Under the pieces are notes generated by a model. It did not search any database and had not been told where the DNA came from. It was given only the letters and a program-made list of their open reading frames with translations. The translations under genes were made by a program, and so were the position numbers. Positions 55,098 to 62,721 of a stretch of 64,000 nucleotides of DNA are shown in pieces. The DNA lies in the NCBI RefSeq assembly GCF_021654795.1, contig NZ_AP025344.1:6482501-6546500 (forward strand). The letters are read 5' to 3'. Source of the DNA: Paenibacillus dendritiformis (GTDB lineage: Bacteria; Bacillota; Bacilli; Paenibacillales; Paenibacillaceae). Each line of letters begins with the position of its first letter. The stretch's first letter is position 1.

Positions 55098-55595
55098 ATG
55101 ACTATCACAATCGAATTCTCGCTCCCTACTGGCGGGCCGGCCTCCCCCGAGATAACAGTCACGGAGGAATTTCAGGGTGGCTTACGGGCCGCGATCCGAT
55201 ACGGACTCAAACGGTATGACATGGCGGTAGCTAATTTTTACTCAGGCGATAGGTGGTTAAAGGAAATCGGTTGGAACAGGGGGCAAAATACAATGCTTAG
55301 TAACAGGATGAACGAGGTATTAGCGGCTGTTGCCTACGAGCGCCGCCGTCAGGATAGTAAATGGGGCGAGCAGAACCACCAGCCGCCATTGTGGATTGGT
55401 ATTTTAGGTGAGGAGTTCGGCGAGCTTTGTGAAGCTATCAACGAAACTGTTTTTGATAATGGAGCCGAGGCGCGGAAAAAAGGCGGTTACGAGAACATGA
55501 GAGCAGAGGCTATCCAGCTTGCTGCCGTCGCCGTTGCTTTTGTTGAATATCTTGACCGGCATTATGAGAGGGAGGGCGAGGACGATGACAACTAA
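55098..55595 (+). CDS. MazG-like (NTP pyrophosphohydrolase-like) phage protein
   Basis: 165 residues. The C-terminal part (VLAAVAYERRRQDSKWGEQN, LGEEFGELCEAINE, AEAIQLAAVAVAFVEYLDRH) has the helical E-x2-E and E-x-x-D-like pattern of MazG-type enzymes common in phages. The N-terminal ~65 residues are unassigned, with an internal ATG at 55293 before MLSNRMNEVL that could be a second start. DUF3310 and MazG neighbours suggest nucleotide-pool functions. Confidence 0.65.
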   Translation: MTITIEFSLPTGGPASPEITVTEEFQGGLRAAIRYGLKRYDMAVANFYSGDRWLKEIGWNRGQNTMLSNRMNEVLAAVAYERRRQDSKWGEQNHQPPLWIGILGEEFGELCEAINETVFDNGAEARKKGGYENMRAEAIQLAAVAVAFVEYLDRHYEREGEDDDN

Positions 55596-55872
55596 ACTCA
55601 AAGTTTTTGTAACGGAAACATTGACTTATCGACGTGAAGCTATCGTGACGCTGCCGACCGGTATGGTGCCGACGGATGAAAATATCAATGGCTTGCTGGA
55701 CGCGGTGGAAGGACGTAGCGAGTCGGCTGATGATGTGATGGTTCACCTGATAAAGTCCGGGTGTTCTGCGGTGTCGGCGTTTGATGATTCGCTGGAGTCG
55801 CCGGATCGGGAAGAGGTGGAGATCGTGGACTACGAGATAACGAAGGAAGGTCAAGGCGTTACGGCAGAGTAG
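55585..55872 (+). CDS. Small acidic phage protein, unknown
   Basis: 95 residues (TTKLKVFVTETLTYRREAIV, TLPTGMVPTDENINGLLDAV, acidic C-terminus). ATG 55585 overlaps the preceding gene by 11 bases; GGGAGGG upstream. No family recognised. Confidence 0.6.
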   Translation: MTTKLKVFVTETLTYRREAIVTLPTGMVPTDENINGLLDAVEGRSESADDVMVHLIKSGCSAVSAFDDSLESPDREEVEIVDYEITKEGQGVTAE

Positions 55873-55892
55873 AGCGAAAGGGGCAAGGCGCT

Positions 55893-58313
55893 GTGAATAA
55901 CGACAGACAATTAACCATATCGAGCGCCGGCAGCCGGCACAGTACGAACTGGCAGCCTCAGATGATTTACTGGTCGGAGCTAGTAGAGCGGCTGCGGACG
56001 GCCGTTCGAGGCACGGAAACGCTGGCCGAGTATCTGGCCCTGCCAAAAAGCCAGCAAGACGACTTGAAGGACGTCGGCGGCTTCGTCGCCGGCTCCCTTT
56101 CAGGCGGCCGCCGGAAGGCCAACGCGGTGACAGGACGGGACGTTCTGACGCTAGACCTGGACAATGTTCCTGCAGGCGGCACTATGGACATACTGCGCCG
56201 CCTGGATGGACTCGGCTGCGCCTATGCCGTCTATTCTACCCGGAAGCACGAGGAAGCAAAGCCTCGTCTCCGGGTTCTTGTCCCGACCGATCGGACGACA
56301 TCCGCTGATGAATATGAGCCGCTGGCGCGCAAGCTGGCGGCTATCATTGGCATTGAGCTATGCGACCCGACTACCTTCCAGGCGCATCGGTTAATGTACT
56401 GGCCGAGCTGCTGCGCGGATAGTCAGTACGTCTTTACCTTTGGCGATAAGCCGTTCCTGAGTGCTGACGGCGTGCTTGCGATGTACGCCGATTGGCGGAA
56501 TGTGGCGGAGTGGCCGCAGGTCCCAGGCACGCAGCAGACGCATGTTCGTATGGCCGCTAAGCAGGGGGATCCAACAGTAAAGCCGGGGGTTGTAGGGGCA
56601 TTCTGCCGGGTGTACGACGTCCTGCAGGCAATGGAAACCTTTTTGCCTGGCATCTATTCATTGGCCGATGACGACAGCGGGCGCTATACCTATGTGGGCG
56701 GATCTACTACAGGCGGCGCTATCGTATACGACGATGGCGCTTTCCTGTACAGCCACCACGCTACGGATCCGTGCGGCGGTCGCCTGGTCAACGCCTTCGA
56801 CCTGGTGCGGCTGCATAAATTCGGCGACCAGGATGACGAGGCGAAGCCAGGAACGCCGACGAACAAGCTACCATCCTATGCGGCCATGTCGGCCTTTGCG
56901 ATGCAACAGGATCCGGTGGCCGGGCTTCTCAAGCAGGAACGGTATGAAAAGGCTGTGGAAAGCTTTGAGGGTTCTGGGGTTACCGCCGGTTCCGTCGTGG
57001 CTCCGGACAATTTGGACTGGATGCGGCGGTTGGAAATCAACAGCAACGGCCTGTACCTGAAAACCGTGGATAACATCCTGATCATCCTGGAGCATGACCC
57101 GGTGTTAAAGGATAAGGTCGCCTTTGACGAGTTCGCGAACCGTGGGCTTGTGCTTGGTGCGCTGCCGTGGGATGCCCGAACAGAGCGGCGGCCATGGGCG
57201 TCTTCGGACGACGCCGGCGTTTATCATTACATCGAAAAAGTATATGGCATCGCAGTTGAGACGAAGATTAACCACGCGCTGACGATCATTTCACATAAGC
57301 GACGTTTTAACGATGTTCGGCGCTATCTGGAGGGGCTGGAATGGGACGGTGTGCCGCGATTGGATACGCTGCTAACGGATTACCTGGGTGCAGAGGATAA
57401 CGTATACACTCGGGCAGTCTCGCGTAAGTCCCTTACGGCCGCCGTGGCCCGTGCAATGCAACCAGGAGTGAAATATGACTATATGCCGATTCTGGCCGGG
57501 CCGCAGGGGCTTGGGAAAAGTACCTTCTTGCGTCTTTTAGGCAAGCATTGGTACAGCGATAGCTTGACCACGTTCGAGGGGAAAGAGGCCTGCGAGATGA
57601 TTCAAGGCATTTGGATCAACGAGGTCGGCGAGCTGACGGGTATGTCGAAGTCTGAGAGCAATGCGGTTAAGCAGTTCCTTAGCCGGACAGAGGACATTTA
57701 TCGGGAAGCTTACGGCAAGCGGACAATGCCGTATCCACGACGCTGCGTATTTTTTGGGACCACCAATGACAGCGAGTTTCTACGGGACCGAACGGGGAAC
57801 CGGCGCTTTTGGCCGGTTGATGTGGGGATCCTGCAGCCTTCAAAAAGCGTTTTCCGCGACCTGGAAGGGGAAGTGGATCAGATATACGCAGAAGCGTTTA
57901 TTCGATGGCAGCTGGGAGAGCAGCTGTATTTGAGCGGAGAGGCCGAAGAGCAGGCAAAGCAGCAGCAAGAAGCGCACAGGGAAACCAGCGCAAAAGAAGG
58001 GATTATTAGAGCGTTTGTCGATCGGCCTGTTCCGGAAGACTGGCAAAAGCGAGACCTGGCTACCAGACTAATGTACTGGAGTGGCGAGTTCGGAAAGCCC
58101 CAGGAAGGGGCGTCGGGCCCCCGGGACCGCATATGTGCCGCCGAGATATGGTGCGAATGCTTCCGGTCAGACATCAAGTTTATGAAGCAGACGGATGCAC
58201 GAGAGATTAACGGGATATTGTCATCTATGCCAGGATGGGAGCCGTATCGGGGGCTGTTCGGACCATACGAAATGCAGCGCGGATTCAGGCGAAAACAACC
58301 CTTGCCACATTGA
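55893..58313 (+). CDS. VapE-type phage primase-helicase
   Basis: 806 residues, GTG start. An N-terminal primase-like region (NAVTGRDVLTLDLDNVPAGG; YAVYSTRKHEEAKPRLRVLV) is followed by the virulence-associated E / superfamily 3-like helicase domain, with Walker A ILAGPQGLGKSTFLRLLGKH at about 533. Next come GIWINEVGELTGM, then FFGTTNDSEFLRDRTGNRRF, the sensor region. It is the usual replication initiator/helicase of this phage type. The cluster of repeats directly after its stop may be its origin. Confidence 0.92.
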   Translation: MNNDRQLTISSAGSRHSTNWQPQMIYWSELVERLRTAVRGTETLAEYLALPKSQQDDLKDVGGFVAGSLSGGRRKANAVTGRDVLTLDLDNVPAGGTMDILRRLDGLGCAYAVYSTRKHEEAKPRLRVLVPTDRTTSADEYEPLARKLAAIIGIELCDPTTFQAHRLMYWPSCCADSQYVFTFGDKPFLSADGVLAMYADWRNVAEWPQVPGTQQTHVRMAAKQGDPTVKPGVVGAFCRVYDVLQAMETFLPGIYSLADDDSGRYTYVGGSTTGGAIVYDDGAFLYSHHATDPCGGRLVNAFDLVRLHKFGDQDDEAKPGTPTNKLPSYAAMSAFAMQQDPVAGLLKQERYEKAVESFEGSGVTAGSVVAPDNLDWMRRLEINSNGLYLKTVDNILIILEHDPVLKDKVAFDEFANRGLVLGALPWDARTERRPWASSDDAGVYHYIEKVYGIAVETKINHALTIISHKRRFNDVRRYLEGLEWDGVPRLDTLLTDYLGAEDNVYTRAVSRKSLTAAVARAMQPGVKYDYMPILAGPQGLGKSTFLRLLGKHWYSDSLTTFEGKEACEMIQGIWINEVGELTGMSKSESNAVKQFLSRTEDIYREAYGKRTMPYPRRCVFFGTTNDSEFLRDRTGNRRFWPVDVGILQPSKSVFRDLEGEVDQIYAEAFIRWQLGEQLYLSGEAEEQAKQQQEAHRETSAKEGIIRAFVDRPVPEDWQKRDLATRLMYWSGEFGKPQEGASGPRDRICAAEIWCECFRSDIKFMKQTDAREINGILSSMPGWEPYRGLFGPYEMQRGFRRKQPLPH

Positions 58314-58460
58314 CACTTTGGAGTTGACACTTTGCGAAGTGTCAATAATGCAAAGTTGACAGATTTCAAAGTGTCAATGTAAGTGTCAATCAAAGTGTCA
58401 ACCGCTGAAACCCTTGGTACATCTATATTAATTATACTTTATTGACACTATTGACACTTT
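58310..58460. repeat. Nine TTGACACTTT-type repeats, candidate phage replication origin
   Basis: Plus-orientation copies at 58310, 58324, 58356 (TTGACAGATTT, variant), 58442 and 58451; minus-orientation copies (AAAGTGTCAA or AAGTGTCAA) at 58337, 58368, 58381 and 58392. The stretch 58400-58450 between them is AT-rich (ATATTAATTATACTTTATT). It begins in the primase-helicase stop codon, in a 278-bp gene-free gap. Confidence 0.7.
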
Positions 58461-58591
58461 GATAGTTAAAGAAGAAATACAAAGAGAATAGAGAGAATAG
58501 AGGGTTTTATATACGCCTAAACCGCCTGATTTATAGAAAGTTACGCGTGTGCGCACCTGCGCGAGTAACACACGTCGAGGAGGGTTGTCAA

Positions 58592-58873
58592 GTGAGAGAA
58601 CGAGACATAGAGAAATATTTGCGGGAGAGAGTAAAGGCTGCGGGTGGCCGAGCCTATAAATTTGTCAGCCCTGGCAACTCAGGGGTGCCGGATCGGATAG
58701 TCATCCTTCCAGGTGGCCGTGTCGTATTCGTGGAGCTGAAAGCGCCCGGTAAAAAGCCGACAGCGCTACAGCTGGCCCAACACAAACACTTTCGGGCGCT
58801 TGGCTGTGATGTCCGGATAGTGGACAGCATCGCGCAGGTCGATGGATTGCTGCAGGAGCTGACAGGATCATGA
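58592..58873 (+). CDS. VRR-NUC domain nuclease
   Basis: 93 residues. VRR-NUC fold of PD-(D/E)XK type: GVPDRIVILPGGRVVFVELK with D34, E48 and K50 as the active site, after an N-terminal helix (RDIEKYLRERVKAAGG). GTG 58592 has GGAGGG 8 bases upstream. Probably processes branched or replication DNA next to the SNF2-like helicase. Confidence 0.88.
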   Translation: MRERDIEKYLRERVKAAGGRAYKFVSPGNSGVPDRIVILPGGRVVFVELKAPGKKPTALQLAQHKHFRALGCDVRIVDSIAQVDGLLQELTGS

Positions 58874-60249
58874 GTGCAGAGCGAAAGCGGTACATTCCTC
58901 ACGACTACCAGCGGTATTGCATCAACCGTCTGTTGGCCGACGAGGCGCTGGGGTTGTTTCTGGATATGGGATTGGGGAAAACTGTCATTACGCTGACGGC
59001 GGTCAATGACTTGAAGTATAATCGCTTCGCCGTCCGGCGGGCGTTGGTCATCGCGCCGAAAAAGGTAGCGGAGGCAACATGGACCACAGAGGCCTCCAAG
59101 TGGGAGCACCTGAAGCATCTACGAGTGATTCCGGTGCTGGGAAGCCAGGCGAAGCGGATCCGGGCGCTGAACACGCCAGGCGACGTATGGGTAATCAACC
59201 GGGATAACATCGCCTGGCTGGTCGAGTATTACCGTAACGCCTGGCCGTTTGACATGGTGATCCTGGATGAGCTGAGCAGCTTTAAAAACCACCAGGCCAA
59301 ACGCTTCAAGGTGCTGACGTGGGTACGGCCGCATATTCAGCGGATTGTCGGACTGACCGGGACACCTGCACCGAACGGCCTTTTGGATTTATGGGCGCAG
59401 GTATTTTTACTGGACCAGGGGCAACGCCTGGAGAAGTTCATCACACACTACCGGGGAAAGTACTTCGAGAAGAATTACAACGGTTTCGGGTATACGGCCA
59501 AGCCCGGCGCGGACGACGCCATTCAGCAGCGGATCGCCGATATCTGTATCAGCATGAAGGCCGAGGATTATCTGGAGCTGCCCGATTGCGTAACCAACGT
59601 GATACCGGTAGTCCTGGACGACAGGGCGCAGAAGCAGTACAAGCAGCTGGAAAAGGAGCTGCTGCTGGAGCTGGACGACACTGAGATTACCGCGCCGAGC
59701 GCAGCGGTACTTGCGAACAAACTGCTTCAGCTTTGCAACGGGGCGCTGTACGACGAGGAGCGCAACGTGCACGAGATTCACGACTGCAAGCTGGAGGCAT
59801 TTTTGGAGTTGGTCGAGCAGCTGAACGGGAAGCCGGCACTTGTGTTCTACAGCTTCCAGCATGACAGGGAGCGGATACAAAAGGCACTTGCCAAGTCGGG
59901 CCTGCGCGTGCGGGAGCTGCAAACTCCGCAGGATCAAATTGACTGGAACGCGGGACAAGTTGATATTCTTCTGGCGCATCCGGCCAGCGCAGCCTACGGC
60001 CTCAACCTCCAGGACGGCGGAAATCATGTCGTATGGTTCGGCCTAAACTGGAGCCTTGAACTTTACCAGCAGGCGAACGGCCGGCTGCATCGCCAGGGTC
60101 AAAAGCAGAAGGTTATTTTGCATCATCTCGTCGTACAGGGCGGGATGGATGAGGATGTGATGTCCGCCCTTGAAGGCAAGGCGGCTACACAAGACGCATT
60201 GCTGAATGCGTTGAAGGTTCGGGCAGAGAAAATCAGGGGTGGGGGTTGA
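58870..60249 (+). CDS. SNF2-like phage DNA helicase
   Basis: 459 residues, superfamily 2. Motif I LFLDMGLGKTVITL (Walker A residues 34-38), Ia ALVIAPKKVAEATW, II VILDELSSFKNH, III GLTGTPAPNGLLDLW. In the C-terminal helicase half, LAHPASAAYGLNLQDGGNHV and the QANGRLHRQGQ arginine finger motif VI are intact. Overlaps the VRR-NUC gene by 4 bases; such pairs are common in Bacillota prophages. Confidence 0.93.
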   Translation: MSAERKRYIPHDYQRYCINRLLADEALGLFLDMGLGKTVITLTAVNDLKYNRFAVRRALVIAPKKVAEATWTTEASKWEHLKHLRVIPVLGSQAKRIRALNTPGDVWVINRDNIAWLVEYYRNAWPFDMVILDELSSFKNHQAKRFKVLTWVRPHIQRIVGLTGTPAPNGLLDLWAQVFLLDQGQRLEKFITHYRGKYFEKNYNGFGYTAKPGADDAIQQRIADICISMKAEDYLELPDCVTNVIPVVLDDRAQKQYKQLEKELLLELDDTEITAPSAAVLANKLLQLCNGALYDEERNVHEIHDCKLEAFLELVEQLNGKPALVFYSFQHDRERIQKALAKSGLRVRELQTPQDQIDWNAGQVDILLAHPASAAYGLNLQDGGNHVVWFGLNWSLELYQQANGRLHRQGQKQKVILHHLVVQGGMDEDVMSALEGKAATQDALLNALKVRAEKIRGGG

Positions 60250-60254
60250 AGTCT

Positions 60255-60872
60255 ATGAAACAGATTGAGCAGCAAGTCATTGACCAACTGACCGGGTACC
60301 GGGACATTGTGGGCCGCCTGCGCGTCCTGGAAACGTATAGCGTGGGAAACGGGATCACCGTGTCCCTGCTCAACGAAGACGACCACCTGCAGGAGCTGCA
60401 TCGCCGGCTGCGGGGGCTGCCGTCGTATATGTATCTCACACCAAGGGAGCAGCGCCTGGAGACTACAGCGCACGCATACCTGACCCGTTACCCTGCAGGG
60501 ACTCGGGCGCAGCTTCAGGCCGTCCAGGATTGCGAGCCGGCGGATGAGGAGGATCGGCAGCTGCTGGATGAGCTACAGCGGAAGATCGCGAAGGTCATCG
60601 AGGCACGGACGGGAACACCGGAAGGATACGAGGCAATACTGGCGCAGCTGGCGGAATATCAAGATCTCAAGGCGGAAAAGCAGCGGGTTGACACGGTGCT
60701 TGATGCTATGAAGGAGCAGCAACCTCACTATGCTGAACTACTCCGACTGAGATATATTAAGGGACTGCCAGCAATAGAGGTTGCCGAGGAACTAGGAATT
60801 GTAAGGCGAACATTTAACCGATGGAGACTGCGTGCAATTGGTATTTATAGCAAGTTGAGTGGAATGTCCTAA
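60255..60872 (+). CDS. Phage HTH protein, sigma-region-4/ArpU-like
   Basis: 205 residues. Long helical N-terminus, then a C-terminal helix-turn-helix (ELLRLRYIKGLPAIEVAEEL, GIVRRTFNRWRLRAIGIYSK) like sigma-70 region 4 and phage late-gene regulators. ATG 60255 lies 9 bases after GGGGGT. Its place before the tRNA-type genes and the terminase suggests control of late genes. Confidence 0.75.
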   Translation: MKQIEQQVIDQLTGYRDIVGRLRVLETYSVGNGITVSLLNEDDHLQELHRRLRGLPSYMYLTPREQRLETTAHAYLTRYPAGTRAQLQAVQDCEPADEEDRQLLDELQRKIAKVIEARTGTPEGYEAILAQLAEYQDLKAEKQRVDTVLDAMKEQQPHYAELLRLRYIKGLPAIEVAEELGIVRRTFNRWRLRAIGIYSKLSGMS

Positions 60873-60937
60873 ACGTGTCTCATTTGTGTCTCATCGATGT
60901 CCCGCATACCCCGTTCCAACCGTGTTAATATGATAGT

Positions 60938-61007
60938 GTCGGAAGAATTAGAGATGTGGTCGCGGCCCTACTTTCAGTCACATTAGGCGACCGCATCTCT
61001 TACCGAC
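60938..61007 (+). ncRNA. Long stem-loop upstream of the phage tRNA genes
   Basis: 13-bp stem AGAGATGTGGTCG (60950-60962) pairing with CGACCGCATCTCT (60988-61000, one wobble), extended by an outer GTCGG/CCGAC pair (60938-60942 with 61003-61007); terminal loop of about 25 bases. A strongly folded RNA is predicted; function unknown. Confidence 0.5.
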
Positions 61008-61012
61008 AATAT

Positions 61013-61095
61013 ACCGGTGTAGCTCATAGGCAGAGCGCGGAGAAGGGCCCGATAACATGACTCCGAGGTATCAGGTTCGATTCCTGACGCCGGTT
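61013..61095 (+). tRNA. tRNA-like gene with enlarged anticodon loop (possible pseudo-tRNA)
   Basis: A cloverleaf can be drawn: acceptor ACCGGTG/CGCCGGT, D arm GCTC/GAGC, T arm TCAGG-TTCGATT-CCTGA. The anticodon stem CGGAG/CTCCG (61038-61042, 61061-61065) encloses 18 bases (AAGGGCCCGATAACATGA) instead of 7, so no anticodon can be assigned. No CCA is encoded. It may be a decayed or inserted tRNA or a tRNA mimic. Confidence 0.6.
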
Positions 61096-61102
61096 ACAAT
61101 AC

Positions 61103-61176
61103 ACGGATGTGGTGCAGTTTGGTAGCACGCTTGCCTTGGGAGCAAGAGGCCGCAGGTTCGAGTCCTGCCATTCGTA
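61103..61176 (+). tRNA. Phage tRNA-Pro (TGG)
   Basis: 74-nt cloverleaf, acceptor ACGGATG/CATTCGT (one G-T), D arm TGCAGTTTGGTAGCA, anticodon arm CTTGC-CTTGGGA-GCAAG with anticodon TGG, T arm GCAGG-TTCGAGT-CCTGC. 3' CCA is not encoded, unlike the chromosomal array. Confidence 0.88.
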
Positions 61177-61293
61177 TAATTATGTCGCTGTCTCCTTTCA
61201 CTATAGCCGTCTCCTTCGTGGGGGCGGTATTCTTATTGGCAGGATTTTCTTCCCTTTTGTCGAAGTATGGCATGAGAGGAAGGAGGAATGGGG

Positions 61294-61479
61294 ATGTCAA
61301 CGACCCAGGAAAGAATTATAGAATTGGTAAGAACAATGTCTGAGGAAGATGCCAAAAGACAATTAGCGGAAGTATATCTCTTAATATCAGAAATTGGAAT
61401 CGGGAACTATACAAAAGAGAACTGCTGGACCGATATTGAAAATAGCTATAAGAAAAATGTTGTTCTAAAGATTATTTAA
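61294..61479 (+). CDS. Small phage protein, unknown
   Basis: 61 residues, helical (TTQERIIELVRTMSEEDAKR, QLAEVYLLISEIGIGNYTKE). ATG 61294 has AGGAGG 7 bases upstream. A terminator lies at its end. No family recognised. Confidence 0.65.
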   Translation: MSTTQERIIELVRTMSEEDAKRQLAEVYLLISEIGIGNYTKENCWTDIENSYKKNVVLKII

Positions 61480-61501
61480 GCACCCTTCGCGGTGCTTTTT
61501 C
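61479..61501 (+). terminator. Terminator before hicA
   Basis: Stem AGCACC/GGTGCT, 6-nt loop, T run; separates the phage tRNA region from the HicAB pair. Confidence 0.75.
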
Positions 61502-61513
61502 TGTTTTCACTAC

Positions 61514-61543
61514 TTGACTATATGATACTATATGTGATATCAT
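61514..61543 (+). promoter_or_regulatory. Promoter/operator of hicAB
   Basis: -35 TTGACT (61514-61519), 18-bp spacer, -10 TATCAT (61538-61543). The interval carries partly symmetric ATATGATAC/GTGATATCAT, a possible HicB binding site. Confidence 0.55.
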
Positions 61544-61561
61544 AATTACAGGAGGTGAAAC

Positions 61562-61798
61562 ATGGCTAAGATAGAAAAACTCGTCAATAAAATGATGAGG
61601 AAACCAAAAGGGATAACCTTTCAAGAGGTGAAAAAAGCCCTTGAACACGCCGGATACATAGAGGTGAGAATAGTCGGTTCACACCATCATTTCCGAAACG
61701 CACAAGGGCTTTTAACCACCGTGAAGCGCGAGAATCCAGTCCATCCAAAGGCTGTGGAAGATGCGCTTACGAGGTTGAACAAGCATAAGGGGGAGTAA
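61562..61798 (+). CDS. hicA: HicA-type mRNA interferase toxin
   Basis: 78 residues; double-stranded-RNA-binding-like fold of HicA. Catalytic His in VRIVGSHHHFRNAQG and the PVHPKAVEDAL end are typical. GGAGG upstream. Precedes its antitoxin HicB; the pair may stabilise the prophage or act in defence. Confidence 0.88.
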   Translation: MAKIEKLVNKMMRKPKGITFQEVKKALEHAGYIEVRIVGSHHHFRNAQGLLTTVKRENPVHPKAVEDALTRLNKHKGE

Positions 61799-61832
61799 TT
61801 CCCCTTATGTCCCCTATCTTAAGCCAAACATT

Positions 61833-62174
61833 ATGGAAAAGCAAAAGGATCTCAATTATTACCTGAGCCTGCCATATACCTTTCAAGTGAAGCGTACAGA
61901 GGATGGCTTTTGGGCAGCGGTAAAGGAGTTGGACGGTTGTCATACGTCCGGCAACACGTGGGAAGAGGCATATAAGGATCTTCAAGAAGTATTCAAGACA
62001 CACATTGAAATAAAGCTGGAGTACGGTGATCCTATTCCGGAACCAGAAGATGAGGAGTACAGCGGAAAGTTCCTTGTTCGCATGCCGAAGTCTTTACATC
62101 GACACTTGGCGGAGAAGGCAGCAGCCGAAAATGTGTCACTAAATCAATACGCGCTTTACAAATTAAGTCGCTGA
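61833..62174 (+). CDS. hicB: HicB-type antitoxin
   Basis: 113 residues. N-terminal partial RNase-H-like domain (YYLSLPYTFQVKRTEDGFWA, AAVKELDGCHTSGNTWEEAY) and C-terminal ribbon-helix-helix (KFLVRMPKSLHRHLAEKAAA, ENVSLNQYALYKL) for DNA binding. Neutralises HicA and likely represses the pair. Confidence 0.9.
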   Translation: MEKQKDLNYYLSLPYTFQVKRTEDGFWAAVKELDGCHTSGNTWEEAYKDLQEVFKTHIEIKLEYGDPIPEPEDEEYSGKFLVRMPKSLHRHLAEKAAAENVSLNQYALYKLSR

Positions 62175-62193
62175 CAGAGTTCAGCGGCTTTTT
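62169..62193 (+). terminator. Terminator after hicB
   Basis: Stem CGCTGA/TCAGCG overlapping the hicB stop codon, 6-nt loop, then GCTTTTT. Confidence 0.7.
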
Positions 62194-62220
62194 CTTATTT
62201 CATGGAGGGGAGCTGATAAC

Positions 62221-62721
62221 ATGGCAGGAGACCGGAAGAATAAGTATCATTCACACGTTGAGCCCAAGCTCCTGCTTGTAGAGGCATGGGCGAGGGATGG
62301 CACAATAGACGAGGACATAGCCAAAAAATTAGGCGTTGCTTACTCGACATTCAGGGAGTATGTCAAGAAGTACCCGGCATTATCGGCAGCCTTAAAAAGG
62401 GGCAAGGAAGTAGCTGACGTTGAGGTGGAGAATGCTCTATTTAGGCGTGCGGTCGGCTATCAATACGATGAAGTGACCCGGGAAGCCGATAAGGTGATCG
62501 ATCCGGAAACAGGTGAGCTGGTAGACGTTATGGTCGAGACCAAGCGCGTGACCAAAGAGGTCCAGCCGGATGTAGCAGCACAGATATTCTGGTTGAAGAA
62601 CCGCCGACCTGATAAGTGGCGCGATAAGCAAGACATCCAGCACAGCGGCAGCATGGACGTGAATAACCCGATGAAGGGCCTGACCACCGACGAACTACGG
62701 AAGCTGATACGCGATGGTTGA
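62221..62721 (+). CDS. terS: Phage terminase small subunit
   Basis: 166 residues. N-terminal helix-turn-helix (GTIDEDIAKKLGVAYSTFRE), central helices and a C-terminal stretch (VAAQIFWLKNRRPDKWRDKQ) typical of Bacillota phage TerS. It recognises the packaging site. The stop overlaps terL by 8 bases. First gene of the packaging module. Confidence 0.85.
   Translation: MAGDRKNKYHSHVEPKLLLVEAWARDGTIDEDIAKKLGVAYSTFREYVKKYPALSAALKRGKEVADVEVENALFRRAVGYQYDEVTREADKVIDPETGELVDVMVETKRVTKEVQPDVAAQIFWLKNRRPDKWRDKQDIQHSGSMDVNNPMKGLTTDELRKLIRDG

Noticed and set aside
61182..61343. Possible small membrane protein (MSLSPFTIAVSFVGAVFLLA...)
   Set aside because: It has one hydrophobic segment but no ribosome site, starts just past tRNA-Pro and overlaps the better supported gene at 61294.
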